Source: Anaerolineae bacterium (GTDB lineage Bacteria > Chloroflexota > Anaerolineae > Aggregatilineales > Phototrophicaceae). From it: a DNA stretch of 62,980 nucleotides. A program made the translations under genes and the position numbers. Positions within the stretch are counted from its first letter, which is position 1. Each line of letters starts with the position of its first letter. The notes beneath the pieces are model-generated. The model did not search any database and was not told the origin of the DNA. It worked only from the letters and a program-made list of their open reading frames with translations. The stretch is taken from assembly GCA_025454525.1 (NCBI GenBank), contig JALOOG010000010.1, positions 1 to 62,980 on the forward strand, read 5' to 3'. Below, piece after piece: positions 35,515-45,164 of this stretch.

Positions 35515-37224
35515 ATGGAAACCAATTTTAATCAACTTGGTTTGCAGCAAGATCTGCTGCAAGCAATTATCGAGTGTGGCTATGAGACTCCCACACCGAT
35601 TCAAAACAACGCGATCCCCGCATTACTCGGTGGGCGTGATGTCCTCGGTCAAGCACAAACGGGTACAGGTAAAACCGCCGCTTTTGCGCTCCCGATGTTA
35701 CAAGTGATCGACACAGAGCAATCGCACATCCAAGCGTTGATCTTAACTCCCACCCGTGAACTCGCTTCACAAGTGGCCAACAACATCCACCTTTACGGTA
35801 AATACCGTCAAGCGCGTGTTTTGCCTGTGATCGGCGGCACCTCTTACGATCGCCAATTGCGTCGCTTGGAAAAAGGCGCGCATATTGTGGTCGGAACCCC
35901 GGGCCGTACTTTGGATTTGATCAACCGGGGCGCAATGGATTTTAGCCGCGTGAAATATGTGGTTTTGGATGAAGCAGATGAAATGCTCAAAATGGGCTTC
36001 ATTGAAGATGTAGAGACCATTTTACAGACCATCCCACGCGATCAACGTCAAACCGCGTTGTTTTCGGCAACTTTGCCGGATGAGATCCAAAAGATCGCAC
36101 GTAATTACATGCGTGATCCACAACTGATCAAGATGGCCAAAGAAAAATTGACCGTTGAAGCGATTGAACAACGTTACTATCTTGTCCATCCGGACTCAAA
36201 ACTGCCTGCCCTTTCGCGGTTGTTAGAGACTGAAGAAATTCACAGCGCTTTGATCTTCACCCGTACTCGTGCTGGATCGATGGAGTTGGCCGAAGCACTT
36301 TTAGAGCGCGGTTACACAGCGGATGCGTTGCATGGAGAACTTAATCAACCTGCTCGTGAGTCTGTTTTGCGCCGCTTCCGCAATGGGCAATTACCGGTCT
36401 TAGTGGCAACCGATGTGGTAGCGCGTGGTGTAGATATTACAGGGGTCTCGCATGTGTTTAACTACGATATGCCGTATGACCCGGAAGATTATGTACATCG
36501 CATCGGGCGGACAGGTCGTGCGGGTCGGACGGGGATCGCGATTATGATGGTGACACCGCGTGAGCGTCGTTATCTGAATGCGCTAGAGGATTACACCAAA
36601 CAAAAGATCGTGCGTCATGAACTGCCAAAACTAGAGACGGTGCGTCAACATCGTGATCGGCGCTTTTTATCGCAACTCACCAACGTGATCGATAACGACT
36701 CGTTGGAACGAGAGCAAGCGATGTTGGAAGAATTGTTAACGCATGGTTATGATATTGAGCAGATCGCAACAGCGACCCTCCGTCTCTTGCGCGCTGATGA
36801 ATTGAATCGCCCGATCGATCATGTTAAATCGGTTTCCGATGAGCCAGTCAAACGTAGCAGTGACGGCCGTCGGCGCGGTGAACAAGGCGATCGCGGGGAT
36901 CGTGGCGGTAAACGTGAAGGGCGCGGTGATGTTAAATCACGTCGTCCGGAGATCATGACGGGACGCGAGGCGGGTATGGTGCGGTTGATCTTGAATCAAG
37001 GTCACAATCATGGGATTCGGCCGCGGGATATTGTCGGCGCGATCGCGGGTGAAGTTGGGATCTCTGGTAAAGACATCGGGGCGATCGACATCCAAAACGA
37101 TCAAACTTTTGTTGATGTGAAAGCCTCTCAAGCGGATCGGATCTTGCGTGAGATGGGTCAATGGCGTTTACGTGGTAAACCGATCAAACTCACCCGCGCT
37201 GATCAATCCATGCGGGGCAAATAA
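35515..37224 (+). CDS. DEAD-box ATP-dependent RNA helicase
   Basis: The 569-residue protein has all core motifs: Q motif, AQTGTGKTAAF, TPTRELASQ, GTPGRTLDL, DEADEML, SAT, the motif IV region ALIFTRTR, ATDVVARGVDI and HRIGRTGRAGRTG. After a basic Gly/Arg linker (about 440-480) comes a DbpA/CsdA-like RNA-binding domain (GMVRLILNQGHNHGIRPRDI). It probably unwinds structured RNA in ribosome assembly or at low temperature. The ATG at 35515 follows AGAGG; a GTG at 35509 is an alternative. A strong terminator follows. Confidence 0.93.
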   Translation: METNFNQLGLQQDLLQAIIECGYETPTPIQNNAIPALLGGRDVLGQAQTGTGKTAAFALPMLQVIDTEQSHIQALILTPTRELASQVANNIHLYGKYRQARVLPVIGGTSYDRQLRRLEKGAHIVVGTPGRTLDLINRGAMDFSRVKYVVLDEADEMLKMGFIEDVETILQTIPRDQRQTALFSATLPDEIQKIARNYMRDPQLIKMAKEKLTVEAIEQRYYLVHPDSKLPALSRLLETEEIHSALIFTRTRAGSMELAEALLERGYTADALHGELNQPARESVLRRFRNGQLPVLVATDVVARGVDITGVSHVFNYDMPYDPEDYVHRIGRTGRAGRTGIAIMMVTPRERRYLNALEDYTKQKIVRHELPKLETVRQHRDRRFLSQLTNVIDNDSLEREQAMLEELLTHGYDIEQIATATLRLLRADELNRPIDHVKSVSDEPVKRSSDGRRRGEQGDRGDRGGKREGRGDVKSRRPEIMTGREAGMVRLILNQGHNHGIRPRDIVGAIAGEVGISGKDIGAIDIQNDQTFVDVKASQADRILREMGQWRLRGKPIKLTRADQSMRGK

Positions 37225-37240
37225 CGGCAAGTAACACGGA

Positions 37241-37975
37241 TTACAAGGGACTCGGAGATGACCGAGTTCCTTTTTTAATTGATTGCAAGCGTGTTTGGCC
37301 GTAGTCACATAATGCCAACAAGGGACATATTTCGCATCGCGGATCGCTCCAAGTACAGATCTGTTGACCATGCCGTAACATATCCACATGAAAGTTATAC
37401 AATACATAAGGATCGGGTGGTAACAATTGGAGCAAGATCGTATGGGCGGTTTCCGCACTCGTTTTGATAGGAAATAAGCCGATCCGGCCGCTGACCCGAT
37501 GTACATGCGTATCCACCGGAATCACCGGTTTGGCAAAACAAAATAACAAGACCAAAGTAGCGGTTTTGACTCCGACTCCCGGCAAACTGGTTAACCAAGT
37601 TAAGCCCTGCTCTACTGGAAGATCACGCAAAAAATCAATGTTTGCTTCGCCCCGCTCATCAATGATCCGTTTTAAAGTCGCTTTGATATTCGGTGCTTTT
37701 GCTTCTGGAAATGTGGAAGGCTTGATCAATTGCGTCAATTCGTCTACAGATGCGTCACGGATCGCTTCCCATGAGCCATACTTTGCCCACATTTGATTAA
37801 ACGCGGCCTTTTCGTTAGCGGCAGTGGTGCGATGACTTAACATCGTCATGATCAATTCTACCATGGGCGATCGGCGCGGAGTTATAGGTCGTTCCCCATA
37901 GGTTTTGATTAAGATCGCATAGACGGCTAAGGCGCGATCTCGTTGCAAGGGATCAACTTCAAGTTTTTTTCTCAT
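37241..37975 (-). CDS. nth: endonuclease III-family DNA glycosylase
   Basis: This base-excision repair enzyme removes oxidised pyrimidines. The 244-residue protein has the helix-hairpin-helix LPGVGVKTA with catalytic Lys, the catalytic Asp in PVDTHVHRVSGRIGL, and a complete 4Fe-4S motif C-x6-C-x2-C-x5-C (CTWSDPRCEICPLLALC). The ATG at 37975 has AGGG 7 nt upstream; an in-frame ATG at 37999 lacks a ribosome site. The helicase terminator is encoded in its 3' end. Confidence 0.92.
   Translation of the reverse strand: MRKKLEVDPLQRDRALAVYAILIKTYGERPITPRRSPMVELIMTMLSHRTTAANEKAAFNQMWAKYGSWEAIRDASVDELTQLIKPSTFPEAKAPNIKATLKRIIDERGEANIDFLRDLPVEQGLTWLTSLPGVGVKTATLVLLFCFAKPVIPVDTHVHRVSGRIGLFPIKTSAETAHTILLQLLPPDPYVLYNFHVDMLRHGQQICTWSDPRCEICPLLALCDYGQTRLQSIKKGTRSSPSPL
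37247..37276 (+). terminator. rho-independent terminator of the helicase gene, inside the end of nth
   Basis: GGGACTCGG (37247-37255) pairs with CCGAGTTCC (37262-37270), with one G-U pair, and TTTTTT follows directly. The hairpin lies inside the last codons of the convergent endonuclease III gene. Confidence 0.85.
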
Positions 37976-38066
37976 GATAAGCCCTGTCACCACCTTCATT
38001 AAACTTATTCTAAAGACCTTGATAGCAAGTTACGGATAGAATTTCATTAAAAGTTTTGAAGGATGT

Positions 38067-38172
38067 GTAACATCAGGAAAGTTTCTCCTGTCCAACCCCA
38101 CCCTAGCCCTCACCTATGTATGGGGAGGGAACTGGCCCGTCTCTAGATGGTGGGGTACTTTTCTGAGATTAC
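38067..38172 (+). repeat. MITE-like repeat family 1, copy D (complete)
   Basis: The 106-bp element runs from GTAACATCAGGAAA to TTTTCTGAGATTAC, imperfect terminal inverted repeats. It holds the CCCTAGCCCT block and the CCTATGTATGGGG palindrome in the middle. There is no ORF and no clear target-site duplication. Confidence 0.75.
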
Positions 38173-38228
38173 TTATGTCCAATTTTTGCTTGTGTTTCTG
38201 GGCAATCGTGGTTATCATGCAAGTTCCA

Positions 38229-38247
38229 ATTGAGACTAAATCTCAAT
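38229..38247 (+). promoter_or_regulatory. candidate operator before the thioredoxin-reductase-like gene
   Basis: The perfect inverted repeat ATTGAGA-N5-TCTCAAT lies 25 bp before the ATG. It sits just after a weak promoter-like pair, TTGTGT (38190-38195) and TATCAT (38213-38218), 17 bp apart. A repressor at this position would block transcription. It could also be a short leader hairpin. Confidence 0.5.
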
Positions 38248-38271
38248 AAAGAATCAAAGGACATAAATCAA

Positions 38272-39171
38272 ATGAGGCTAGATGCGATCATTGTTGGGGG
38301 CGGTGTGGCTGGGTTAACCGCGGCGCTGTATCTAGGTCGTTTTTGCCGTGATGTTATGCTTTTTGACACGGGTAAACAAGCCAATCGGGTTTCTCATGCA
38401 GCTCATGGTTTTTTGACTCGTGACGGCACTTCACCCGCAGAATTGATCAACATCGGACGTGAGCAGTTAGCACGTTACGAGACCGTGCGTATTCAATCCG
38501 ATGAAATCATAGCCATAACCCCGTCTGAAAATGGTTTTATCGTCACCGTAGACCAAATGACCTCGTTTGCAACGCGCAAGGTACTGTTAGCCACAGGATT
38601 GAAAGATGGCTTACCGCCAATCTCTGGGATCGAATTATTTTGGGGAAAAAGTGTATTTCATTGCCCTTATTGTGATGGTTGGGAGCGACGTAATCAACCG
38701 TTAGCCATTATCAATGATGGTGCGCCTGCTATTCACACCGCGAAACTCTTGCGGGTATTGACCGACGATCTGGTGATCTGCACCAACGGAATTAGCGCAT
38801 TAAATGCGGTTGAACGCACAGCGTTAAATCAGTATGGCATCCAGATCATCGAGACTCCTATCGATCGGCTTGAGGGGCAAGACGGACAATTAGAACAGAT
38901 GGTTTTTTCAGACGGTCAACGTCTTTCGCGGCAAGGGGTGTTTATTCGCCCTACCTCAATTCAACATTCCGCTTTAGCGACACAACTCGGCTGTCTGATG
39001 ACCCCAGAGCAATTCGTGCAGATCGATGAATTTGGACGTACCAGCATCGCGGGGGTATATGCGGCGGGTGATTTGGCTAATCGGGTGCGTCAAGTGGTGA
39101 TGGCCTCCGCGCAAGGTGCGTCTGCGGCTATTGGGATCAACATGGATTTGATTGCGGAAGATTTTGGCTAA
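38272..39171 (+). CDS. thioredoxin reductase-like FAD/NAD(P)H oxidoreductase
   Basis: The 299-residue flavoprotein has an FAD-binding IIVGGGVAGLTAALYLGR at the N-terminus, the redox motif HCPYCDGWE (CxxC), and a C-terminal GVYAAGDLANR FAD motif. The CPYCDGWE form is typical of stand-alone thioredoxin-reductase-like disulfide oxidoreductases rather than classic TrxB (CATCDG). The NADPH-binding glycine motif in the middle is poorly conserved (AIINDGAPA in place of GxGxxA), so cofactor use is uncertain. The ORF is open to 38230 but the ATG at 38272 fits the family. Confidence 0.85.
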   Translation: MRLDAIIVGGGVAGLTAALYLGRFCRDVMLFDTGKQANRVSHAAHGFLTRDGTSPAELINIGREQLARYETVRIQSDEIIAITPSENGFIVTVDQMTSFATRKVLLATGLKDGLPPISGIELFWGKSVFHCPYCDGWERRNQPLAIINDGAPAIHTAKLLRVLTDDLVICTNGISALNAVERTALNQYGIQIIETPIDRLEGQDGQLEQMVFSDGQRLSRQGVFIRPTSIQHSALATQLGCLMTPEQFVQIDEFGRTSIAGVYAAGDLANRVRQVVMASAQGASAAIGINMDLIAEDFG

Positions 39172-39181
39172 CCGTGTAAAA

Positions 39182-39224
39182 AAACATCGACTCGTTATTG
39201 TAGGATGATCACGAGTCGATGTTT
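39182..39224. terminator. bidirectional terminator between the flavoprotein gene and copA
   Basis: A 14-bp perfect stem, AAACATCGACTCGT/ACGAGTCGATGTTT, has a 15-nt loop. On the minus strand it is followed by a run of seven T, so it should end copA well. On the plus strand the tail is weaker. Confidence 0.85.
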
Positions 39225-39230
39225 ACAAGT

Positions 39231-41702
39231 CTATCCGTGAGTTGCGAGTTTTTCCGTTGGGTTGATGTCGATGCGAGTGCGTCCCAGTCGAAGCGAGTTC
39301 ATCACGACAAAGACGGAACTGAACGCCATTGCACCCGCCGCTAGAGTCGGCACAAGCCCACCTAATATCGCCACCGGAATCAAGACCACATTGTAGACAA
39401 AGGCCCAAAACAGATTTTGATAGATCGCACGCATCGTGAAGCGGCTCAATTGAAATGCACGAGTCACTCCCCGAAGATCCCCGCTCATCAAGGTGACATC
39501 AGCCGCTTCGATCGCGATGTCTGTCCCTGTACCGATCGCGATCCCAACATCGGCCTTAGCTAACGCGGGCGCATCGTTGATCCCATCACCGACCATCGCC
39601 ACACGCTGCCCTTCTGATTGCAATTGGCTGATCGCTTGCGCTTTATCCGCAGGCAATACATCCGCTAACACCCGATCGATCCCGACTTCCCGGGCGATGC
39701 TTTCGGCCGTCAAACGATTATCTCCGGTGATCATCACCACATGCAGGCCTTGCGCCTTTAACTGGGTAATGGCAGTGAGCGATCCCTCTTTTACTGTGTC
39801 AGCGATCGCGATGAGTCCGGCGACCTGACCGTCAATAGCGACCACAATGGCAGTACGCGCCCGCGCTTGCAACCCTTGGATCTCTGCCTGATAAGGGGCT
39901 AGATCCCGCTGTTCAGCCAAATAACGCGGACTGCCTACCACCACTTGGTGGCCGTCAATCGTGGCATAAATACCGCGTCCCGATTCCGCTGCAAAATCTA
40001 CCGGATCGCTTAAGGGAAGTCCGTCCTCTTTCGCCCGGTTCACAATGGCCACACCTAACGGATGCTCACTCCCCCGCTCCGCGCTCCCCGCAAAAGTTAA
40101 CAGTTGCGCTTGTGTGAACGGACTAAACGCGATCACATCAGTTACGATCGGTTCACCCCGCGTGATTGTGCCGGTTTTATCCAACGCGATCACCTGCACA
40201 TGGCGCAAGCTCTCTAAGGCCTCACTGTTTTTAAACAAGATGCCGTTTTCCGCGCTTTTGCCCGTCCCTACCATGATCGCGGTGGGAGTCGCTAAGCCCA
40301 AAGCACAGGGACACGCAATCACCAAAACCGCCACGGCATGGATCATCGCTTCGGTAAACGGGGCATTCCCCAAGATCAGCCAACCGATAAATGTCAAAAT
40401 CGCTAACACGATCACGATCGGCACAAACACACCAGATACTTGATCGGCGATCCGTTGAATCGGCGCTTTTGACCCTTGCGCCTGTTGCACAAGGCGGATA
40501 ATTTGGGCGAGAGCAGTCTCTGCACCGACGTGCTTTGCTTCGATGATCAAACGCCCTTGTTTGTTGATCGTCGCGCCGATGACATCGCTCCCGATGCTTT
40601 TGTTAACGGGTAAGCTTTCCCCCGTGAGCATCGACTCATCTACCGAAGATTGCCCATCGATCACGATCCCGTCTACAGGAATCCGTTCACCTGGACGCAC
40701 AATCACACGATCTCCAACCACCACATCTTCAATGTTGAGTGTGATCTCTTGTCCATCGCGTAAGATGACGGCGCTACGGGGGGCCAAGCGGATCAATTTT
40801 TTGATCGCCGCACTGGTGCGCCCTTTAGCACGGGCTTCTAAGAGCTTGCCTAAAGTGATCAACGTTAAAATCACGGCCGACGTTTCAAAGTAATCCATGT
40901 TACCGACCGTTCGCGAAAATCCGAACGTTTTTCCCAACATCACAACAACGCTATACCCATACGCCACACTTGCACCAATCGCGATCAAAGTGTCCATATT
41001 GGCGGTACGGTTGCGAAGTGCTTTATACGCACCGATCAGATATTGTCGCCCCAACAACGCATAGACCGGAGTGGCTAAGGCGGCAAACACATAGATCCAA
41101 TTGGGCCACATCAACCACGGAAATGTTTGATATAAAAATGGGAGATCGTGATGAAAATGCACCATCATGCTTAAGACAAACAACGGTAGCGTGAAGATCG
41201 CACCGATGATCACCAAACGTTGTTGACGATCGATCTCCGCTTGTCGGGCGATCTGCTCTGCGTCTTCTGAAGCGTCTGCTTCCAATTTCAACACCCCATA
41301 GCCCGCATTTTCGATCGCTTTGACCAATTCGGATCGCCGGGTTGCACCCGGCAAATAATGTACAGTGGCCTTTTCAGTCGCTAAATTGACATGCGCTGCT
41401 AAAACCCCCGGTTGTTTGATAAGCGTGCGCTCCACCGTGTGAACACACGACGCGCACGTCATGCCCGTGATCGGAAGTTCTAAATCCGCTTGTGCTACGC
41501 CATAACCTGCATTTTCTACCGATTGAATCAATTGATTCACGCTCAATTGATCGCCTTGATAGGTGATCGTGGCGCGTTCGGTTGCGAGGTTTACGTTAAC
41601 TTCGCTCACCCCATCGGCCTTTTTTAAGCTGCGTTCTACTGTGCGAACACAAGAAGCACAGGTCATCCCTGTGATCGGAAGTTCAATCTTTTGTGTAGAC
41701 AT
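39231..41702 (-). CDS. copA: copper-translocating P1B-type ATPase with two HMA domains
   Basis: This exporter pumps Cu(I) out of the cytoplasm. The 823 residues begin with two heavy-metal-binding domains, each GMTCASC (Cys15/18 and Cys83/86). Membrane helices include the CPC metal site ([13 protein letters not shown]). TGES, the phosphorylation motif DKTGTITRG, the HP motif (SEHPLG) and [10 protein letters not shown] follow. The ATG at 41702 is chosen over a GTG at 41711 that adds three residues. No clear CueR- or CopY-type operator is seen upstream. Confidence 0.95.
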   Translation of the reverse strand: MSTQKIELPITGMTCASCVRTVERSLKKADGVSEVNVNLATERATITYQGDQLSVNQLIQSVENAGYGVAQADLELPITGMTCASCVHTVERTLIKQPGVLAAHVNLATEKATVHYLPGATRRSELVKAIENAGYGVLKLEADASEDAEQIARQAEIDRQQRLVIIGAIFTLPLFVLSMMVHFHHDLPFLYQTFPWLMWPNWIYVFAALATPVYALLGRQYLIGAYKALRNRTANMDTLIAIGASVAYGYSVVVMLGKTFGFSRTVGNMDYFETSAVILTLITLGKLLEARAKGRTSAAIKKLIRLAPRSAVILRDGQEITLNIEDVVVGDRVIVRPGERIPVDGIVIDGQSSVDESMLTGESLPVNKSIGSDVIGATINKQGRLIIEAKHVGAETALAQIIRLVQQAQGSKAPIQRIADQVSGVFVPIVIVLAILTFIGWLILGNAPFTEAMIHAVAVLVIACPCALGLATPTAIMVGTGKSAENGILFKNSEALESLRHVQVIALDKTGTITRGEPIVTDVIAFSPFTQAQLLTFAGSAERGSEHPLGVAIVNRAKEDGLPLSDPVDFAAESGRGIYATIDGHQVVVGSPRYLAEQRDLAPYQAEIQGLQARARTAIVVAIDGQVAGLIAIADTVKEGSLTAITQLKAQGLHVVMITGDNRLTAESIAREVGIDRVLADVLPADKAQAISQLQSEGQRVAMVGDGINDAPALAKADVGIAIGTGTDIAIEAADVTLMSGDLRGVTRAFQLSRFTMRAIYQNLFWAFVYNVVLIPVAILGGLVPTLAAGAMAFSSVFVVMNSLRLGRTRIDINPTEKLATHG

Positions 41703-41771
41703 ATCGGTCACTTTCGTGTTATTTGAAGTGATAACTTGAGTCTAACGGAGAACGGTGATCCTCAATATGCG

Positions 41772-42425
41772 CTATTTAGCGGGATCTTCACGGTGTTCCT
41801 GATAAAACTTTTCCCACACGCGCTCAAAATCTTGATAGACCACATCTTTTCCAGTCTCTAACGACTTCATCTCACCCGTTGCGAGATCTTCCAAAACTTT
41901 TTGTACAAAATAGATCATCTCATTGGCCTCATACGCGGCGTTATACCGATGAGCAACCCATGAAAGCAGATAAAACAAGGCGATCAAACCCACAATTACC
42001 GCGTTACTCCATGGCACAAACACAATGATTGAGGTCATAAAGGTTGGGATTAAAAACACGTCCAATAAGTACAGAAGTTTGATCCGCGTTTCAAGTTGAA
42101 TACGAGTCATTTCATCGGTCATCGTATAAAATTTGCCGATCAAGACAGCTGATGATGAGGTACGGCGGCGATAATGCCAACTCACCTTACTGGTAGTGGT
42201 CATACGAAACGCGCCGTTGCTTTCGGAGTCATCGATCATGCGAAATTCATAACGTCGTCCGCTGGCAAACAAGTTTCGGTGATGTAACCGTTGGGTGCTA
42301 GGGCGGGCCGCTTCGATCAACGTTTGCAGACATACCGCCGGAGTCGCATTTACGATCAAAACAACCGGCACATGCACAAACCAAAACCACCCTTGTAATC
42401 TTTGCCATAGGCTTTGCGTGAACAT
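41772..42425 (-). CDS. small membrane protein downstream of the sortase
   Basis: This unrecognised 217-residue protein has an N-terminal hydrophobic stretch (WFWFVHVPVVLIVNATPAV), a polar middle, and two adjacent membrane helices (about 115-160: LLYLLDVFLIPTFM, AVIVGLIALFYLLSWVA), ending with a charged helix. The ATG at 42425 follows the sortase stop by 4 bp, so the two are co-expressed. A partner or helper for the sortase is possible, but there is no direct evidence. Confidence 0.7.
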   Translation of the reverse strand: MFTQSLWQRLQGWFWFVHVPVVLIVNATPAVCLQTLIEAARPSTQRLHHRNLFASGRRYEFRMIDDSESNGAFRMTTTSKVSWHYRRRTSSSAVLIGKFYTMTDEMTRIQLETRIKLLYLLDVFLIPTFMTSIIVFVPWSNAVIVGLIALFYLLSWVAHRYNAAYEANEMIYFVQKVLEDLATGEMKSLETGKDVVYQDFERVWEKFYQEHREDPAK

Positions 42426-42429
42426 GGAT

Positions 42430-43050
42430 TTAGTTGATCCGTTCGGCAATCACCACTAAGCGCGATTGATAGAGATCTTGTATAAAGTCATACCCTTCAC
42501 AGGTAATCAGGGTCAATTGATCGCGTTCGGTGGGATATAATGGGGTGAGATCTTCGGGTTCAACCAAGTAAGACTCGCGGACTTGATAATAAGTTTCACG
42601 CCCTTCATAAATCAAAATCACTTGATCCCCAATGACCAGATCGCGTAAAGAAGCAAACACTCCGCGTCGTCCATTGCTTAATTCTACATGGCCAGATAAA
42701 ACGATATTGCCCGGTTGATCTAACCAAGGTGTGCCTTCTAAATGCCCGATGTTGTTCCCCAATTGTCCCACGTCCCAAGTTTCGCCATCCAGATACACCG
42801 GAATGATCGGCGCAGTTACCCCCGCCGCCGGAATCAATAGCGTTGCATTCGATACAATGCCACTCATTGGCGTTGTGGTCAATGAGGGTCTCTCTAAGGT
42901 GATAGGTATGGGTGTGAAAGTGGATTCAGGGGTGTGAATCGGATCAGGGGGTGATACGCGGGTTTGATCATAAAAGACAAAGATCACACCTGCGATTACG
43001 CCGATGATCAACAAAATGATACCATTAGGGCCGCGTTGACGTTTATACAT
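42430..43050 (-). CDS. sortase-family transpeptidase (class D/E-like)
   Basis: The 206-residue protein has a single N-terminal membrane anchor (GIILLIIGVIAGVIFVFY) and a Pro/Thr-rich linker. The sortase barrel carries the complete catalytic set: His121 (VLSGHVEL), Cys184 (LITCEGYD) and Arg197 (YQSRLVV). Sortases attach proteins to cell-surface polymers or to each other. No protein with an LPxTG-type sorting signal is encoded in this window, so the substrate must be elsewhere. Confidence 0.88.
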   Translation of the reverse strand: MYKRQRGPNGIILLIIGVIAGVIFVFYDQTRVSPPDPIHTPESTFTPIPITLERPSLTTTPMSGIVSNATLLIPAAGVTAPIIPVYLDGETWDVGQLGNNIGHLEGTPWLDQPGNIVLSGHVELSNGRRGVFASLRDLVIGDQVILIYEGRETYYQVRESYLVEPEDLTPLYPTERDQLTLITCEGYDFIQDLYQSRLVVIAERIN

Positions 43051-43097
43051 ACCATCACATCACTCTTTAGGGTCTATTATAACAACAGGAGCAATTT

Positions 43098-43943
43098 ATG
43101 CCGCAACCGATTTATCAGTTTAACCCCTTTAACGGCACTGCCCCGATTATCAATCTAGCCTTAGCTAATGGATTCCCCCCTCCGACGTATATCCCGTTGT
43201 TGCGATCGTTTATGGATCGTTATCATGTGATCAGTATGTTACCGCCCGCGCTTTGGCCAGACACCCAACCCCCTGATGAGATTCGTAGTTGGCCGGTTGA
43301 CATCACACAACCGTTGTTACAAGGCATTCGTGATTATGATTTACAGCAGATCATCGCAATCGGCCACTCTTTCGGCGGGATCGGATCACTCCTTGCCGCT
43401 ATTGAAGCTCCCGAACGGTTTAAGGCCTTGATCTTGTTAGATCCCACGATCCTAAGCGATGAACGCATGTCCATGTTAGATCAACTTCGGGCCATGAATG
43501 CACTTGATCAAATGCCATTAGCGGCGCGAGCGATCAAACGACAAGATGATTTTGCCTCTGTTGAAGAGGCCTTCGGTTATTTCCGCTCTAAACCCTTGTT
43601 TGCGGATTGGTCGGATGAGGTACTACGCTTGTACGTTGAACAGGGGACAAAACCGACCCAAAGTGGTGTGCGATTATGGTGGTCTCCAAAATGGGAAGCC
43701 TATTATTTTAAAGCTGGATACACGGGCATTTGGGAAGATCTCCCCAAATTGCGCGGATTGCTCCCAATTTTAACCCTTCGCGGGACGACCAGCGACACTT
43801 TTCTCGCTGAAACAGCGGAGCGGTTATGCGCCCTGCTACCCGATATGACCTATGTTGAAATTGAAGGTCACGGTCATCTTTTCCCACAAACAGCCCCTGA
43901 TCAAACAGCGGCTGTGATCAACGAGTGGATCGCACAACTTTAA
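43098..43943 (+). CDS. alpha/beta-hydrolase fold protein
   Basis: The 281-residue protein has the nucleophile elbow GHSFGG (Ser), a likely acid in LILLDPTIL or further along, and the catalytic His in EGHGHLFPQ. It resembles generic alpha/beta hydrolases, and the substrate cannot be inferred. The ribosome site ACAGGAG precedes the ATG. It is divergent from the sortase gene, with TATTATAA in the 47-bp gap as a possible -10 region. Confidence 0.85.
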   Translation: MPQPIYQFNPFNGTAPIINLALANGFPPPTYIPLLRSFMDRYHVISMLPPALWPDTQPPDEIRSWPVDITQPLLQGIRDYDLQQIIAIGHSFGGIGSLLAAIEAPERFKALILLDPTILSDERMSMLDQLRAMNALDQMPLAARAIKRQDDFASVEEAFGYFRSKPLFADWSDEVLRLYVEQGTKPTQSGVRLWWSPKWEAYYFKAGYTGIWEDLPKLRGLLPILTLRGTTSDTFLAETAERLCALLPDMTYVEIEGHGHLFPQTAPDQTAAVINEWIAQL

Positions 43944-43983
43944 CGTGTTACGGGGCGCATTAATGCGCCCCACCATGCGATCG

Positions 43984-44268
43984 CTACTCGATCACTTGTA
44001 CACCCTTCCAAAATGCCACGCGATTGGTGATGTTTTTCGCGGCATCTTTGGGCGTTGGATAATACCAAGCGGCGTTCGGGTTGGTTTGACCGTTCACCAC
44101 CACGTTGTAATAGCTGGCCAGACCTTTCCACGGACAAGTTGTATGATGATTGCTATCTTGGAAATATTCTTTGTTGATCGCATCTTCTGGGAAATAATGA
44201 TTGCCTTCTACGATCACAGTTTCATTGCTTTCGGCGATCACTACGCCATTCCAAACTGCCTTGGCCAT
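43984..44268 (-). CDS. DUF427 domain protein
   Basis: The 94-residue single-domain protein matches DUF427 (AVWNGVVIAES, VEGNHYFPEDAI, TTCPWKGLASYY, AWYYPTPKDAA). The CPWKG motif is the family hallmark. The biochemical role is unknown. The ribosome site AAGGAG is strong. It is convergent with the hydrolase gene. Confidence 0.88.
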   Translation of the reverse strand: MAKAVWNGVVIAESNETVIVEGNHYFPEDAINKEYFQDSNHHTTCPWKGLASYYNVVVNGQTNPNAAWYYPTPKDAAKNITNRVAFWKGVQVIE

Positions 44269-44330
44269 GTCAAGCTCCTTGTCATTAGATGATATTTTTT
44301 AGAGCGCCGTTTCGATCGGATTCTTACCGA

Positions 44331-45086
44331 CTAAAATTCACCTCTTTGGATCGGGCGGATCACACTGAAATAAACGGCCGTCCCTAACATCATCACCGCC
44401 ATGAACGCCCACAACAGCGCCCATACTTGCGGCGGGATCAAAGGCGCAATCTCACGCGAAAATGCGGCCGCGTCATTGCGGATCTCTCCCCCACCGACTC
44501 GCATGGCGATGTTGGTAAATTGAATCAGGTTGATCAGGTCAAACACGGCATGTAAGGAGGTAATCAGTGCTAACACATTCAACGCGAACATATTGAAGGT
44601 TTGTCCCCATTTGACTCCCATCCAGACCAACCCTAAGCCAAACAAGACTCCGACAATCAAGGCAATAGGCAATCCGAATTGATCGGGCCGTGCAAAAAAT
44701 ACCGAAAATAAGACCAAGCCTGTCCCTAAAATCACGGAAAGCGTGCGCGTAAAACTCACGGTGTTGATCAAGTAGAACAGCACCGCGCCAAAAAAAGCCG
44801 CGCCTAAATAGCCCGCAGGCAAGATCAACGCCCGAATCCCACCGGCGGTCGTCGCAAATCCTGATCCATTGGATAAGACGGTAAAACCGCGGATCTCCCC
44901 TCCGGTTATCACCGCCATAAGGCTATGTCCCGCCTCATGCACATAAGTCACAAACAAGCGAAAGGGATAGGCTAACGGACTTAGGGCCGGGACATTCCAT
45001 AGCACATAAACCACGCCCATGGCGATCACGGTTAAGAGCAACGCATTGCGCCGAAATTCACGAGATTGTAGATCGGTTGTAAACAT
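44331..45086 (-). CDS. M50B-like membrane metalloprotease family protein
   Basis: The 251-residue protein has about six membrane helices. HEAGH lies in the second segment (YVHEAGHSLMAVITGGEI), the zinc-binding motif of M50 (S2P-like) peptidases. A second metal ligand region may be HAVFDLINL in a later helix. It is smaller than classic site-2 proteases and has no PDZ domain, matching the M50B-like group. Targets are unknown. It starts 78 bp from the divergent endonuclease IV-like gene. Confidence 0.8.
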   Translation of the reverse strand: MFTTDLQSREFRRNALLLTVIAMGVVYVLWNVPALSPLAYPFRLFVTYVHEAGHSLMAVITGGEIRGFTVLSNGSGFATTAGGIRALILPAGYLGAAFFGAVLFYLINTVSFTRTLSVILGTGLVLFSVFFARPDQFGLPIALIVGVLFGLGLVWMGVKWGQTFNMFALNVLALITSLHAVFDLINLIQFTNIAMRVGGGEIRNDAAAFSREIAPLIPPQVWALLWAFMAVMMLGTAVYFSVIRPIQRGEF

Positions 45087-45164
45087 CTAAAGTAACATCC
45101 TGTTTTAATTCGCACGATTGTGTATGATCAATGCGTTATACGCTGAAATTTAAGGATAGGTGAC

